64,000 nucleotides of DNA from Gammaproteobacteria bacterium (GTDB lineage Bacteria > Pseudomonadota > Gammaproteobacteria > Steroidobacterales > Steroidobacteraceae): assembly GCA_947455595.1 (NCBI GenBank), contig CANGOP010000009.1, forward strand, positions 61,948 through 125,947. The letters are read 5' to 3'. Shown piece by piece: positions 35,485-44,230 of this stretch. Numbering within the stretch: position 1 is the first letter of the stretch; every line of letters begins with the position of its first letter. The translations under genes and the position numbers were made by a program. The notes below the pieces were generated by a model. The model ran no database searches. It was not told the origin of the DNA and was given only the letters and a program-made list of their open reading frames with translations.

Positions 35485-36693
35485 TTAAATTCGCTCAATG
35501 ATGGTGGCCGTGCCCATGCCGGCACCGACACACAGCGTGACAAGCGCCGTCGAAAGACCACGTCGCTCCAATTCATCCAAGGCAGTCCCCAAGATGATGG
35601 CACCTGTCGCACCCAGCGGATGACCGAGCGCAATCGCGCCGCCATTCACATTGATCTTGTCGTGCGAGACGCCGGTGTCATCCATAAAGCGCATGACTAC
35701 TGCGGCAAACGCTTCATTCACTTCAAACAAGTCGATATCCGCGAAATCCATGCGGGCCCGCTTGAGCGCCTTACGCGCTGCAAGCGCAGGTCCCGTCAAC
35801 ATGATGGCCGGTTCGCTGCCAATCGAGGTGAACGCCCGGATGCGCGCACGCGGGGTCAGTCCCGCGCGACGACCGAATGCCCGATTACCCATGAGTATGG
35901 CTGCAGACCCGTCGACAATGCCGCTCGAATTGCCTGCGGTATGCACGTAGCGGATCGATTCAACGCCCGGATACCGGTGCAGGGCAACGGACGCAAAGCC
36001 GCCTTCTTCACCCGCTTCCCGAAAGGCCGGCTTTAACGCTCCGAGATCCGCAAGCGTCGTATTCGGCCGTGGATATTCGTCCCGATCGAGGAGCACCTCC
36101 CCCATGACGTCGCGGACCGGCACCAGGGAACGAGCGGCTCGCGCCTCGGCCGCCGCAGCGGCCGCGCGTCGCTGACTTTCGAGCGCAAACCGATCGACGT
36201 CTTCGCGGGTGTATCCCTGCAACGTGGCGATGAGGTCCGCACCGACGCCTTGCGGCACAAAGTAGGTCGCCCGTGCGACCGCCGGATCGCCGTACCAAGC
36301 ACCGCCGTCCGAGCCAATCGGCACCCGCGACATGCTTTCTACACCACCCGCCACAACCGCATCGGACTGCCCGGCCATGATCTGCGCCGCCGCGCTGTTG
36401 ACCGCCTCCAGCCCCGAAGCGCAAAACCGGTTCAACTGGTACCCGGCAACCGAGTCGGCATAGCCGGCATTCAGTGCCGCCACCCGACCGATCGCCGAAC
36501 CTTGATCGCCGATCGGCGACACGCAGCCCAAGATCACGTCGTCAACCCACGCCGTCTGCAACTGGCTGCGCGCCTGAATCGCCTGCAGCGCTTGGGTTGC
36601 CAGCGCGACCGGCGGCAATTCGTGCAGCGCGCCATCCGGGCGACCTCGCCCACGGGGCGTCCGCACGTGGTCGTAAATGAAGGCCTCAGTCAT
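35485..36693 (-). CDS. acetyl-CoA C-acyltransferase (thiolase)
   Basis: A 402-residue thiolase that cleaves 3-ketoacyl-CoA with CoA. The acylated cysteine is in [17 protein letters not shown], the middle has [16 protein letters not shown], and the catalytic His and Cys are in [18 protein letters not shown] and [11 protein letters not shown]. All active-site residues are present and the length is normal. It sits between the SDR and the FadB-like gene of the minus-strand operon, with short gaps on both sides. Whether it prefers medium, long or branched ketoacyl-CoA is not evident. Confidence 0.93.
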   Translation of the reverse strand: MTEAFIYDHVRTPRGRGRPDGALHELPPVALATQALQAIQARSQLQTAWVDDVILGCVSPIGDQGSAIGRVAALNAGYADSVAGYQLNRFCASGLEAVNSAAAQIMAGQSDAVVAGGVESMSRVPIGSDGGAWYGDPAVARATYFVPQGVGADLIATLQGYTREDVDRFALESQRRAAAAAAEARAARSLVPVRDVMGEVLLDRDEYPRPNTTLADLGALKPAFREAGEEGGFASVALHRYPGVESIRYVHTAGNSSGIVDGSAAILMGNRAFGRRAGLTPRARIRAFTSIGSEPAIMLTGPALAARKALKRARMDFADIDLFEVNEAFAAVVMRFMDDTGVSHDKINVNGGAIALGHPLGATGAIILGTALDELERRGLSTALVTLCVGAGMGTATIIERI

Positions 36694-36718
36694 GTCAGCT
36701 CCTACCGATCCGGTTGAA

Positions 36719-37552
36719 TCAACGTCGCGCAGCTTTCAGCGCTGCGACCGCTGCCGCCGCAATGGCGGCACCCGTCGTCGTCGGTAGCGACAAGCCACCA
36801 TCGATCGCCAGGGTATGGCCCGTGATGTAGTCACCACTCGGGCCCAGAAGAAACAGCGCCGCGTCCACAACTTCATCCAGCGTGACCAGACGCGGCACGG
36901 GCTGTCCGCCCACCAGCGCGTCCACACCTATGGACCTTGTGAAAATCTCAGCGCCATACGTGCCCGCGACGAGGCCCGGCGAGAGCGCGTTGACGCGACA
37001 CCCGTCCGCACCACCCCACTCCAAAGCCAGCGTTCGCACTAACGCTTCAATACCGGCCTTCGCCGCGCACGCATGCGCCTGCATGGCGATGGGCAAAGAG
37101 CCCTGCGGTGCGGAGATCGCCAGCAAGCGAGCCCCCTTCTGCAAGTGTGGATAGCACGCTTTGAAGGTATGGAAGGTGCCCTTCAGGTCGATATCAACGA
37201 CCGCAGCAAAGGCATTGGACGACAGTTCTGCCGCGGGGCCCAAAAAGTTGCCGGCCGCACCGGCCACCACGATTGCGTAGGCACCAAAGCGCTCAAAGCC
37301 GCGCTGCGCGGCGCCGGCCATGGCCTCGCCATCCCGAACGTCGGCGGATTCCGCGAGAACGCATCCCGGCGCAATCTGTTCAAGCTCGGACTGCGCACGC
37401 GCCAGGCGTTCCGCATCGCGCGCCACAATCACCACCCGAGCACCCTGGGTGAGCAAGCGCTTGGCAATACCGAGATTGATGCCGGAGCTGCCGCCCGTCA
37501 CGAGCGCGACCTGGCCCTCGAGAAGATTCTCGCGGAACACTGAACTTGTCAT
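36719..37552 (-). CDS. SDR-family oxidoreductase, 2,4-dienoyl-CoA reductase-like
   Basis: A 277-residue short-chain dehydrogenase. The ATG follows GAGGAA by 6 bp. The NADP-binding region is LVTGGSSGINLGIAKRL, then VVAGAAGNFLGPAAELS. At the active site the usual Y-x3-K reads QAHACAAKAGIEALVR: the tyrosine is absent and the lysine kept, as in 2,4-dienoyl-CoA reductases (H-A-G-S-A-K type). GFG-like SPGLVAGTYGAE and ITGHTLAIDGGLSL follow. It probably reduces dienoyl-CoA intermediates from unsaturated acyl chains. It lies between the TetR regulator and the thiolase in one operon. Confidence 0.82.
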   Translation of the reverse strand: MTSSVFRENLLEGQVALVTGGSSGINLGIAKRLLTQGARVVIVARDAERLARAQSELEQIAPGCVLAESADVRDGEAMAGAAQRGFERFGAYAIVVAGAAGNFLGPAAELSSNAFAAVVDIDLKGTFHTFKACYPHLQKGARLLAISAPQGSLPIAMQAHACAAKAGIEALVRTLALEWGGADGCRVNALSPGLVAGTYGAEIFTRSIGVDALVGGQPVPRLVTLDEVVDAALFLLGPSGDYITGHTLAIDGGLSLPTTTGAAIAAAAVAALKAARR

Positions 37553-37562
37553 CGCAAATTCC

Positions 37563-38171
37563 TCAGTTAGGAACGCGGGGCGCCACCATGCGCTCAACGT
37601 TACGAATCATGTGCATGGTGATCTCCGTCTGAGACCATCGACCCAACGGCCGGTACCAGGTCGCCACCCACGTCACAAGGCCACCAATCGAGACCGCCGT
37701 CAGCAACGGATCGGCGACATCGAAATCACCCGACTCGGCGCCCGCCTGCAACAACGTTGCAAGCCGCGTGCCGAATTCGCGACGCAGATTCATCAACTCT
37801 TTGGCGTCTTCTGCGTCGAGATTCTTCTCTTCGCGCTCGTACACCACAATGTACTTCTGATTCTTCAAAATAATCGACGTCACATTGTCGACGATGATTC
37901 GAAGCTTCTCGCGGGGCGGCAACTTGCGCGCCATCGCCTCGTCCAGAGCGACCAGTGAACTGCGGATGCCGATTTCACAGATCGCTCTTAATATCTCGCT
38001 CTTATTGCGAAAGTACGAATAAATAAACGGCTTGGTGACTTTGAGCCCGTCCGCGATGGCATCGAGCGTCGTGCCCTCATAGCCGTGGGCATAAAAAAGC
38101 TCTCGCGCCTCCTCCAAAATGCGTTGGCGCTTAAACTCTTGGACTTCGGTTTTCAGTTCACTGGTTCTCAT
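37563..38171 (-). CDS. TetR-family transcriptional regulator
   Basis: A 202-residue repressor-type protein. The N-terminal helix-turn-helix reads RILEEARELFYAHGYEGTTLDAIADGLKVTKPFIYSYFRNKSEIL; landmarks within it are GYEGTTLDAIA and YSYFRNKSEIL. The C-terminal ligand domain (about residues 65-200) shows no recognisable specificity. The second of two nearby ATGs is chosen because AGGA lies 6 bp upstream of it. It is the second gene of the ligase-led operon, so it is probably autoregulated. A shared palindrome at 39888, 44146 and 48173 is a candidate operator; the inducer is probably an acyl-CoA of the pathway. Confidence 0.9.
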   Translation of the reverse strand: MRTSELKTEVQEFKRQRILEEARELFYAHGYEGTTLDAIADGLKVTKPFIYSYFRNKSEILRAICEIGIRSSLVALDEAMARKLPPREKLRIIVDNVTSIILKNQKYIVVYEREEKNLDAEDAKELMNLRREFGTRLATLLQAGAESGDFDVADPLLTAVSIGGLVTWVATWYRPLGRWSQTEITMHMIRNVERMVAPRVPN

Positions 38172-38207
38172 CGTCATTCCTACGGCTGAACGCCCGCTCG
38201 GTGAGCG

Positions 38208-39836
38208 TCACCCACCGATTTTGTCGCGCCGGATCACGATACCGGCCGCTTCGCGATCCCAGGTATCCGCCGTCACCCCTTGCGCGCGTAACTCGGTCTT
38301 CAGCACCTTGGACGACGGCGTCTTGGGCAATTCAGGCAATACGCGGATATAGCGCGGGATCATGAAGTAGGCCAGACGCCCACGTAAAAACTCTATCAGT
38401 TCGACCGGATCAATCGTATGACCCGGCGCGGGTGCTACGACGGCCAGCACGTCGTCTTCGCCGAGCTCACTCGGCACGGCCACGACCGCTGACTCGCGAA
38501 CGGCTGGGAAGGCCGTGACTTCGGCCTCCACCTCGAAGGACGAAATGTTTTCACCGCGGCGCCGAATAGCGTCCTTGATACGGTCCACGAAGAAAAAATA
38601 GCCCTCTTCGTTCTGCCGAAACGCATCGCCGGTATGGAACCAGCCATTGCGCCACGCACGGGCCGTTGCCGCGTCATTCTTGTGGTAGCCGCTGTTCATG
38701 GCCCACGGCCGATCGGTGCGGATGATCATCTCACCCACAGTACCTACCGGCACTTCGCAATCATTGTCATCGACCAAGCGAACCTCAACCCCTGCACGGA
38801 CCTTGCCGCACGTACCCCGAATGGGTGGGTTCGGCTCCGACACAATCGGCGAGGAGATCTCCGTCATGTTGAAGATCGTGTACACATCGATACCGAAGCG
38901 CCGATGGAACTCTTCCGAGCCCTCACTGAGTGGCACGATGAAGCATTTCTTGACGTGGTGATTACGATCATCGTCCGACGGCGGATTCTTCAGAAGGAAG
39001 GTGGCCATCACCCCAAGCAGGAATACCGCCGTGACGCCGGTCTCGCGCACCATCGGCCAGAAACGGTCTGTCGAGAAACGCTCCGGCAGGACGATCGAAC
39101 CGCCGCGCACCAGCATGGAGAAGGACAGCCCCAACCCGCCGATATGAAACATCGGCATATTGACGAGGAAGCGATCCTCGCGCGTCACGAACCACCACGA
39201 CTCGGGACCTGGATTCGTGTACATGTGCAGGTAGGACGACAGGACCCCTTTGGAGGGGCCGGTCGTGCCCGATGTGTAGATGATTGATTGTGTGTGCCAA
39301 GGCTCGATCGGCGTCGCCAGTGCCGACGGTGCCTCGGAAGCCTCACTTAAGCTCTCAAAGGTGGACGAGGCCAAACCCACCTCCGCCGGCGCGACGCCAC
39401 CCACCACCACCAAATGGCTCAGAGCGGCGAGTTGCGCCCCCACCAATCTCGGGGCGAGATCCGCGTGCACCACGGCAACGCGAGCATCGGAGTTCTCAAT
39501 CACGTGTTCGAGCACCCGACCGCGGTAGGCAGTGTTGATGGGTACGTAGACGGCGCCGAGATAATTGATCGCGTAAAAGGTCAGCAGCATCTGCGGCGTA
39601 TTGGGCTGCCAGGCCAGCACGTGGTCGCCCTGACGAATGCCCAGTGCCTGCAGTCCTGCGGCGATCCTTCGTACTTTCTGCGCGAGCTGCCGATAGGTCC
39701 AATGGACACCCTGATCAAACAGGACGTACACATCATCGCCGCGTTCCGCTTCGTGACGGTCAATAAGATAGCGAACGACACACCGGTCACGTGCCGGTAC
39801 CCGGGGATCCGTGTGCGAGGCGACAGTCATGGACAT
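38208..39836 (-). CDS. AMP-dependent acyl-CoA ligase
   Basis: A 542-residue adenylate-forming enzyme that activates a carboxylic acid to its CoA thioester. Motifs in order: the P-loop-like SIIYTSGTTGPSKGVLSSY, FNMTEISSPIVSEPN (A5-type), FHTGDAFRQNEEGYFFFVDR, RIKDAIRRRGENISSFEVE and the C-terminal lysine in PKTPSSKVLKTELR. It resembles crotonobetaine/medium-chain CoA ligases, but the acid cannot be identified. It is the first gene of the minus-strand catabolic operon, divergent from the Fe-alcohol dehydrogenase. An alternative ATG lies two codons in. Confidence 0.88.
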   Translation of the reverse strand: MSMTVASHTDPRVPARDRCVVRYLIDRHEAERGDDVYVLFDQGVHWTYRQLAQKVRRIAAGLQALGIRQGDHVLAWQPNTPQMLLTFYAINYLGAVYVPINTAYRGRVLEHVIENSDARVAVVHADLAPRLVGAQLAALSHLVVVGGVAPAEVGLASSTFESLSEASEAPSALATPIEPWHTQSIIYTSGTTGPSKGVLSSYLHMYTNPGPESWWFVTREDRFLVNMPMFHIGGLGLSFSMLVRGGSIVLPERFSTDRFWPMVRETGVTAVFLLGVMATFLLKNPPSDDDRNHHVKKCFIVPLSEGSEEFHRRFGIDVYTIFNMTEISSPIVSEPNPPIRGTCGKVRAGVEVRLVDDNDCEVPVGTVGEMIIRTDRPWAMNSGYHKNDAATARAWRNGWFHTGDAFRQNEEGYFFFVDRIKDAIRRRGENISSFEVEAEVTAFPAVRESAVVAVPSELGEDDVLAVVAPAPGHTIDPVELIEFLRGRLAYFMIPRYIRVLPELPKTPSSKVLKTELRAQGVTADTWDREAAGIVIRRDKIGG

Positions 39837-39871
39837 ACCGATATTAATGGTTATTTCCCAACAGTAAGTAT

Positions 39872-39900
39872 TTGTACACCATTGGTATACTCAGTACAAT
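39872..39900. promoter_or_regulatory. overlapping divergent promoters with a TACTCAGTA operator
   Basis: On the plus strand TTGTAC (39872-39877), 17 bp, TACAAT (39895-39900) is a good sigma-70 promoter for the Fe-alcohol dehydrogenase. Because the element is nearly symmetrical, the minus strand reads ATTGTAC, 17 bp, TACAAA, a promoter for the ligase operon. The 9-bp palindrome TACTCAGTA (39888-39896) and the imperfect repeat GTACACC-ATT-GGTATAC (39874-39890) lie inside both, so one bound repressor could close both promoters. Confidence 0.6.
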
Positions 39901-39953
39901 CTGAGCGCTGTCGACCTGCGCTTCTAACAACTGATCGATGAGGGGGTATTGCC

Positions 39954-41123
39954 ATGTACAAGACGACCATCGGCCTGACACCGCTCCAACGAGTTTACAG
40001 TGGCCGCCCGTGTGCCGAAGCGTTGGCGGAAGAAGCCGCGCTGCAAGGCGCCCAGCGAATTTTTCTTGTCTGCAGCCATACGCTGCGGCACAAGACCGAT
40101 GAGGTCGCCAAGATCGAAGCTGCGTTAGGCAACCGCCTCGTCGGGATCTTCGACAGTGTGCGTCCTCATGTGCCGCGCGAAGACGTGTGCGCTGCGATGG
40201 CGATGGCTGAACCGTTGAAGCCGGACCTGTTGATCTCGCTCGGCGGCGGATCCGTGACCGATTGCACGAAGATCCTCGCGGTGTGCCTCAAGCATGGCCT
40301 ACGCACCCCTGACTCGATGGAACCGTATCACGTGGTGGTCAATGCTGACCGCACCGTCACCCTGCCCGCTTTCGAGGGCCCGGATATCCCGGTCGTCATC
40401 GTGCCGACGACCCTCTCCGGTGGCGAGTTCAACCCGTTATCGGGTGCGACCTGCAAAAAGATCAACGTCAAGCAGGCTTATTTCCATCCCGCCATGACGC
40501 CGCGCGCGATCGTGCTTGACCCGGCCGTCACGGTCCACACCCCGGAGTGGATCTGGTTCTCCACCGGTGTGCGCTCGCTGGATCACTGCTTTGAGACCAT
40601 CGGTTCGCTGAACTCGAACCATTACTGGGACGGCATGGCCATGAATGGTCTGCGCCTGCTCTCGCAAGGTCTCACGGCCGTAAAAGCCAACGCGCAGGAT
40701 CTCTCCGCGCGTCAGGCCTGCCAGGAAGGGGCCTGGTGCTCGATGGTCGCGATTGTCTCGGGCCTGCCGATGGGCATCAGCCACGCCGTCGGTCACGCAC
40801 TCGGCGGCTCGTTTGATGTGCCGCACGGCTACACGTCCTGCGTGATGGCACCGTTTGCACTGGAATTTAATGCGCCGGTGAACGGTCACCGTCAGAAATT
40901 GATCAGCACCGCGCTGGGTGAACCGGATACGGCCGCGAGTGTCTTGGCCGATCGTCTGATCCGTAGCCTTGGGATGCCGCGCAGCCTCACCGCAGTCGGT
41001 CTCAAGGAGACCGATCTGGAGGCGCTGGCCGGCTTTACATTCCAGGACATCTGGTGCGGCACGAATCCCCGCGCAGTTCCCGACAGCAGTGCGCTGATCG
41101 ACCTGCTGCGGCGCGCGCTGTAA
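39954..41123 (+). CDS. iron-containing alcohol dehydrogenase / maleylacetate reductase-like
   Basis: A 389-residue group III alcohol dehydrogenase. GAGGGGG precedes the ATG. The nucleotide-binding part has LLISLGGGSVTDCTKILAV and VPTTLSGGEFNPLSG; the metal ligands are expected in SLDHCFETIGS and GISHAVGHALGGSFDVPHGY (His residues visible). The N-terminus (TTIGLTPLQRVYSGRP) is maleylacetate-reductase-like rather than that of simple ethanol dehydrogenases. Substrate unknown; a hydroxy- or oxo-acid intermediate of the island is plausible. It is followed after 3 bp by meaB, forming a two-gene plus-strand unit. Confidence 0.82.
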   Translation: MYKTTIGLTPLQRVYSGRPCAEALAEEAALQGAQRIFLVCSHTLRHKTDEVAKIEAALGNRLVGIFDSVRPHVPREDVCAAMAMAEPLKPDLLISLGGGSVTDCTKILAVCLKHGLRTPDSMEPYHVVVNADRTVTLPAFEGPDIPVVIVPTTLSGGEFNPLSGATCKKINVKQAYFHPAMTPRAIVLDPAVTVHTPEWIWFSTGVRSLDHCFETIGSLNSNHYWDGMAMNGLRLLSQGLTAVKANAQDLSARQACQEGAWCSMVAIVSGLPMGISHAVGHALGGSFDVPHGYTSCVMAPFALEFNAPVNGHRQKLISTALGEPDTAASVLADRLIRSLGMPRSLTAVGLKETDLEALAGFTFQDIWCGTNPRAVPDSSALIDLLRRAL

Positions 41124-41126
41124 ACA

Positions 41127-42095
41127 ATGAGCAGCGGCACGGCTGACCTTGCGGCAAGACTTGTCGCAGGCGACCGTGCCGCCTTGGCCCGCACACTCAC
41201 GCGCTTGGAGCGTGATGCGGCCCACTCGGCGGAATTCGATCGCCTGCTGGCGCCGCACACGGGGCGGGCCTACACCATCGGCATCACCGGCGCGCCCGGT
41301 GCCGGTAAGTCCACCTTGGTGGGCGCCCTGCTGGAGCATGCGGTGCGCCACGATCGGCGCACGGCGGTGCTGGCGTTAGACCCACGCTCACCCTTCACGA
41401 ACGGCGCCATTCTCGGCGATCGCATGCGGATGGAGCGTTCAACGGCCGATGAGCGCGTGTTCGTGCGCTCGATGACGGCCGACGCTCACGGTGGCGGCTT
41501 ATCGGCAGCGACGCCGTTGGCCGTTCGCGCAGTGGATGCGGCCGGCTGGCCGTATATCGTCATTGAAACCGTCGGCGTCGGTCAGTCCGAACTCGACATC
41601 GTCGAAGCGGCGGCCACCACGGTCGTGGTCCTCAACCCCGGCTGGGGTGATGAAGTGCAATCGGTCAAAGCCGGTCTGCTGGAAATTGCCGATGTGTTCG
41701 TCATCAACAAAGCGGAGCGCGACGGCACGGCGGAATTACGCCATGACTTGGAGCGCTTGCTCACGTTAGGGGGTCCGCGTCCGTGGCGCGTCCCCATCGT
41801 CTTGACACAAGCGCATGAGGGCCTGGGCATCACCGAGTTGTGGGAGGCGATCGAAGCGCATCGGGCGTATCAGATGCAGTCTGGTGAACTACTCACTCGA
41901 CGCGAACGGTTCTATCGACTGGCAGTACGCACACTGGTCCAGCAGGCCTGGACAACGCGTTTCGACCGGGCGTGGCAAGATCCCGACGTCAAGGGTGCGA
42001 TGGCGGCTCTGGTCGATGGGCAGTCCGCGCTGGCCGACGTCAGCGATGTCTTGCTGGAAAAAATGCTGAGCGAACGCCGTCAGCCGAGCGTCTGA
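41127..42095 (+). CDS. meaB: MeaB/ArgK-type GTPase, B12-mutase chaperone
   Basis: A 322-residue G3E GTPase that protects and reloads adenosylcobalamin-dependent acyl-CoA mutases. Motifs: Walker A ITGAPGAGKSTLVGALLEH, LALDPRSPFTNGAILGDRMRM, switch region ETVGVGQSELDIVEAA, and VINKAERDGTAELRHDL (base-recognition NKxD in variant form NKAE). Length is normal. It follows the Fe-alcohol dehydrogenase by 3 bp and converges on the mutase small subunit with a 16-bp overlap of the 3' ends, so chaperone and client are encoded face to face. Confidence 0.93.
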   Translation: MSSGTADLAARLVAGDRAALARTLTRLERDAAHSAEFDRLLAPHTGRAYTIGITGAPGAGKSTLVGALLEHAVRHDRRTAVLALDPRSPFTNGAILGDRMRMERSTADERVFVRSMTADAHGGGLSAATPLAVRAVDAAGWPYIVIETVGVGQSELDIVEAAATTVVVLNPGWGDEVQSVKAGLLEIADVFVINKAERDGTAELRHDLERLLTLGGPRPWRVPIVLTQAHEGLGITELWEAIEAHRAYQMQSGELLTRRERFYRLAVRTLVQQAWTTRFDRAWQDPDVKGAMAALVDGQSALADVSDVLLEKMLSERRQPSV

Positions 42096-42475
42096 CCGGT
42101 CAATCGCCGCGCCGCCGTCACGATGTCCTCGAGCGACGAGCCGGGCGGATAGGTTTCAACACCCAGTTCACCCAGGCGACGGCAACTCGAGGGCGGCAGC
42201 ACGCCACCGGCGAATATCGGCAAGTCGGGCCGTGCCGAGCGCAACTCGCCGATCACGCGCACGACCACCTCGACGTGACCGCCGACGTTCAGACCGACGA
42301 GATCCACGTCTTCATCCACGGCCGCTCGAACGATTTCCTGACCGGTGAGCATGCCGCCCATGATCACGTGGAAGCCGCCATCACGCAGTGCGCGGGCGAC
42401 CACCGACAGGCCGCGCCAGTGACCGTCTAACGAGGTTTTTGCCAGCAAGATGCGGCGAGGATTGGGATCGTTCAC
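42080..42475 (-). CDS. adenosylcobalamin-binding small subunit of an acyl-CoA mutase
   Basis: A 131-residue B12-binding domain protein equivalent to the C-terminal domain of methylmalonyl-CoA mutase. The cobalt-ligating motif is KTSLDGHWRGLSVVARAL (D-x-H-x-x-G), followed by GLNVGGHVEVVV and IFAGGVLPPSSCRRL. The GTG at 42475 overlaps the large-subunit stop (GTGA), with GGAG 6 bp upstream, so the two subunits are translationally coupled. A start 10 codons earlier is open but lies inside the large-subunit gene. A separate small subunit is the layout of isobutyryl-, hydroxyisobutyryl- and related CoA mutases. Confidence 0.88.
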   Translation of the reverse strand: MNDPNPRRILLAKTSLDGHWRGLSVVARALRDGGFHVIMGGMLTGQEIVRAAVDEDVDLVGLNVGGHVEVVVRVIGELRSARPDLPIFAGGVLPPSSCRRLGELGVETYPPGSSLEDIVTAARRLTGQTLG

Positions 42476-44100
42476 GCGAGCTCCGGAGTCTGCCAATCGC
42501 CCCACACCGAGCGGTACAAGTCACCGATTTCACCGAGAGTCACTTCCGCCTCGAGCGCATCGAGCATACGCGGCATGATGTTGTCCGTGCCGCGGCAAGC
42601 GCGCTCCAACGCTTTGAGCGCTGCGTGCGCACCGGCCTCATGGCGCTCACGACGCACGTCATCGAGACGAGCCTTCGCCACGTCGTAGGCGTCGTTAACA
42701 CCCGGAAAACCATCCACCTCGAACGGTGTGTGGTCCTCACGAAAATCGGTCACGCCGACCACCTTCTGGCGGCCCTCTTCTTCGGCCGCCATCCAGGCGA
42801 CTTGATTGTCACGCGCACGGGCATGCAACCAACCCGAATCCAAGGTCGCCAAGAAACCGCCATGGGCGGCGATCTCGGCCGCGAATCCGCTGGCGCGCTC
42901 CGCCATCTCAGCGGTCAGTGCTTCCACGTAATAAGAACCGCCCAACGGATCCGTCACCGCACCGATATTCGTCTCGTGCTGCAGGATCTGCTGAATGCGC
43001 ACGGACATCTGATGCGCGTGCTCGCTCGGAATCGAAATCGCTTCATCGTAACCGGACACGCCCAAGGACTGCGTGCCACCGAGCACAGCGGACAGGGCCA
43101 TCATGGTGCCGCGCACGATGTTGTTGAACGGCTGTGTGTAGGTCATCATCGACCCGGCCGTGACGATATGGATGCGCAGGCGCAGAGCGCGTTCGTCGGT
43201 AATACCGTAACGCTCACGCAGCAAGTCGTGCCAGAGCTTGCGAGCCGCGCGCAGCTTGGCGATGTCTTCGAAGAAATCCATGGTGGTGCGGAAATTCACG
43301 CCACCCACCCGATAGGCTGCCGTCGCCATATCCAGATGGCCGCGACGCTGGACCTCGTCGAGGTACTCGATCGCGTTGGCGATCACCGCGCCCAACTCTT
43401 GCCAGGCGTTAAGTCCCGTATCACCACCGTTGTAGCCGGCGATGGAGACCGGCACCCATTTGGGTGCGTGACGACTACAGAACTCGATGATGTCCGCGTT
43501 TAAACGCAAGCCGGCAGCGGTGGGAATCTGCTGCTTTGTGACACAGCCTAAGTAGGTGAGAAAGAAATCGCTCTGACCGGTGCCTCCCAGCTGCTCTAAC
43601 GGGATGCCGCGTCGACGCGCAACCGTCCAATAGGCCGCCAACGCGAACGGCGCGTGTTGCACCACGGCACCGCCGGCATGCCCGTAGGTGCTCTCAATCG
43701 GAATGCCATCGAGACAGATCGCCACTTCGCGGACGCTCTGCATCACGGCGCCCGTCTGGCCCACATCCTCACGGCGTGCCTGCACGTCGGGGTGATCGAC
43801 GTTGTAAAGATGGTCGGCCGTGTTACGGTCGTGCTCCATCAAAAACCCGGTTTCGCCGTGCTTGAGTAGGAACTTGATTCGCTCGTTCTCGTCTTCCGGT
43901 TTACCGAAGCCCGACAACTGAAAAATCCGCCACGGCTTCGTCCGATACCCTTGCGGGAAGCCGCCTCGGTGAAACGGGGCTTCCCCTGGCAATGCGTGCG
44001 CATGCTGACGCAGGCTTTCCGGCACATCGTCCGGTCCATAGGAAGCTTTGAGCGGTATGCCTGAACGGCTCGCAACGACGGGCGGGATGGGGCGAGTCAT
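42472..44100 (-). CDS. B12-dependent acyl-CoA mutase large subunit, atypical substrate pocket
   Basis: A 542-residue mutase catalytic (TIM-barrel) subunit. Conserved parts are YRTKPWRIFQLSGFG (residues 52-66), VSIAGYNGGDTGLNAWQELG, ATAAYRVGGVNFRTTMDFFEDIAKLRAAR, GGTQSLGVSGYDEAISIPSEHAHQM and DPLGGSYYVEALT. Where methylmalonyl-CoA mutase has the S-V-A-F-D-L-A/P-T segment that lines the acyl pocket, this protein has FLMEHDRNTADHLYNVDHP (86-104), and the Y-A-x-R-P-W motif is changed to YRTKPW. The substrate is therefore probably not methylmalonyl-CoA. The small subunit follows directly; meaB, ligase and beta-oxidation genes are close. Confidence 0.85.
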   Translation of the reverse strand: MTRPIPPVVASRSGIPLKASYGPDDVPESLRQHAHALPGEAPFHRGGFPQGYRTKPWRIFQLSGFGKPEDENERIKFLLKHGETGFLMEHDRNTADHLYNVDHPDVQARREDVGQTGAVMQSVREVAICLDGIPIESTYGHAGGAVVQHAPFALAAYWTVARRRGIPLEQLGGTGQSDFFLTYLGCVTKQQIPTAAGLRLNADIIEFCSRHAPKWVPVSIAGYNGGDTGLNAWQELGAVIANAIEYLDEVQRRGHLDMATAAYRVGGVNFRTTMDFFEDIAKLRAARKLWHDLLRERYGITDERALRLRIHIVTAGSMMTYTQPFNNIVRGTMMALSAVLGGTQSLGVSGYDEAISIPSEHAHQMSVRIQQILQHETNIGAVTDPLGGSYYVEALTAEMAERASGFAAEIAAHGGFLATLDSGWLHARARDNQVAWMAAEEEGRQKVVGVTDFREDHTPFEVDGFPGVNDAYDVAKARLDDVRRERHEAGAHAALKALERACRGTDNIMPRMLDALEAEVTLGEIGDLYRSVWGDWQTPELA

Positions 44101-44145
44101 GACAGTTTTCTTGCGATCCCGGCTGACGGTTTATGAGGTTTGAGT

Positions 44146-44158
44146 ATACTGTCAGTAT
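44146..44158. promoter_or_regulatory. 13-bp palindromic operator candidate between mutase and SDR genes
   Basis: ATACTGTCAGTAT is a perfect palindrome around a central T in the 130-bp divergent gap. TATACT at 44145-44150 could be the -10 of the plus-strand SDR-hydratase unit, with CTGACG 16 bp upstream as a weak -35; the minus strand also reads TATACT here. The motif recurs at 39888 and 48173. Confidence 0.55.
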
Positions 44159-44230
44159 CAAGAATCTACCAATAGTTTTATTTTCGTATTCACAGTCAAC
44201 TATGGCCCCTGCGCCTCTTTGGGAGCTCCT

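Noticed and set aside
42472..44100. Naming the mutase methylmalonyl-CoA mutase
   Set aside because: The acyl-pocket and Y-A-x-R-P-W segments are replaced, the subunits are split, and no propionate-pathway genes (carboxylase, epimerase) are nearby.
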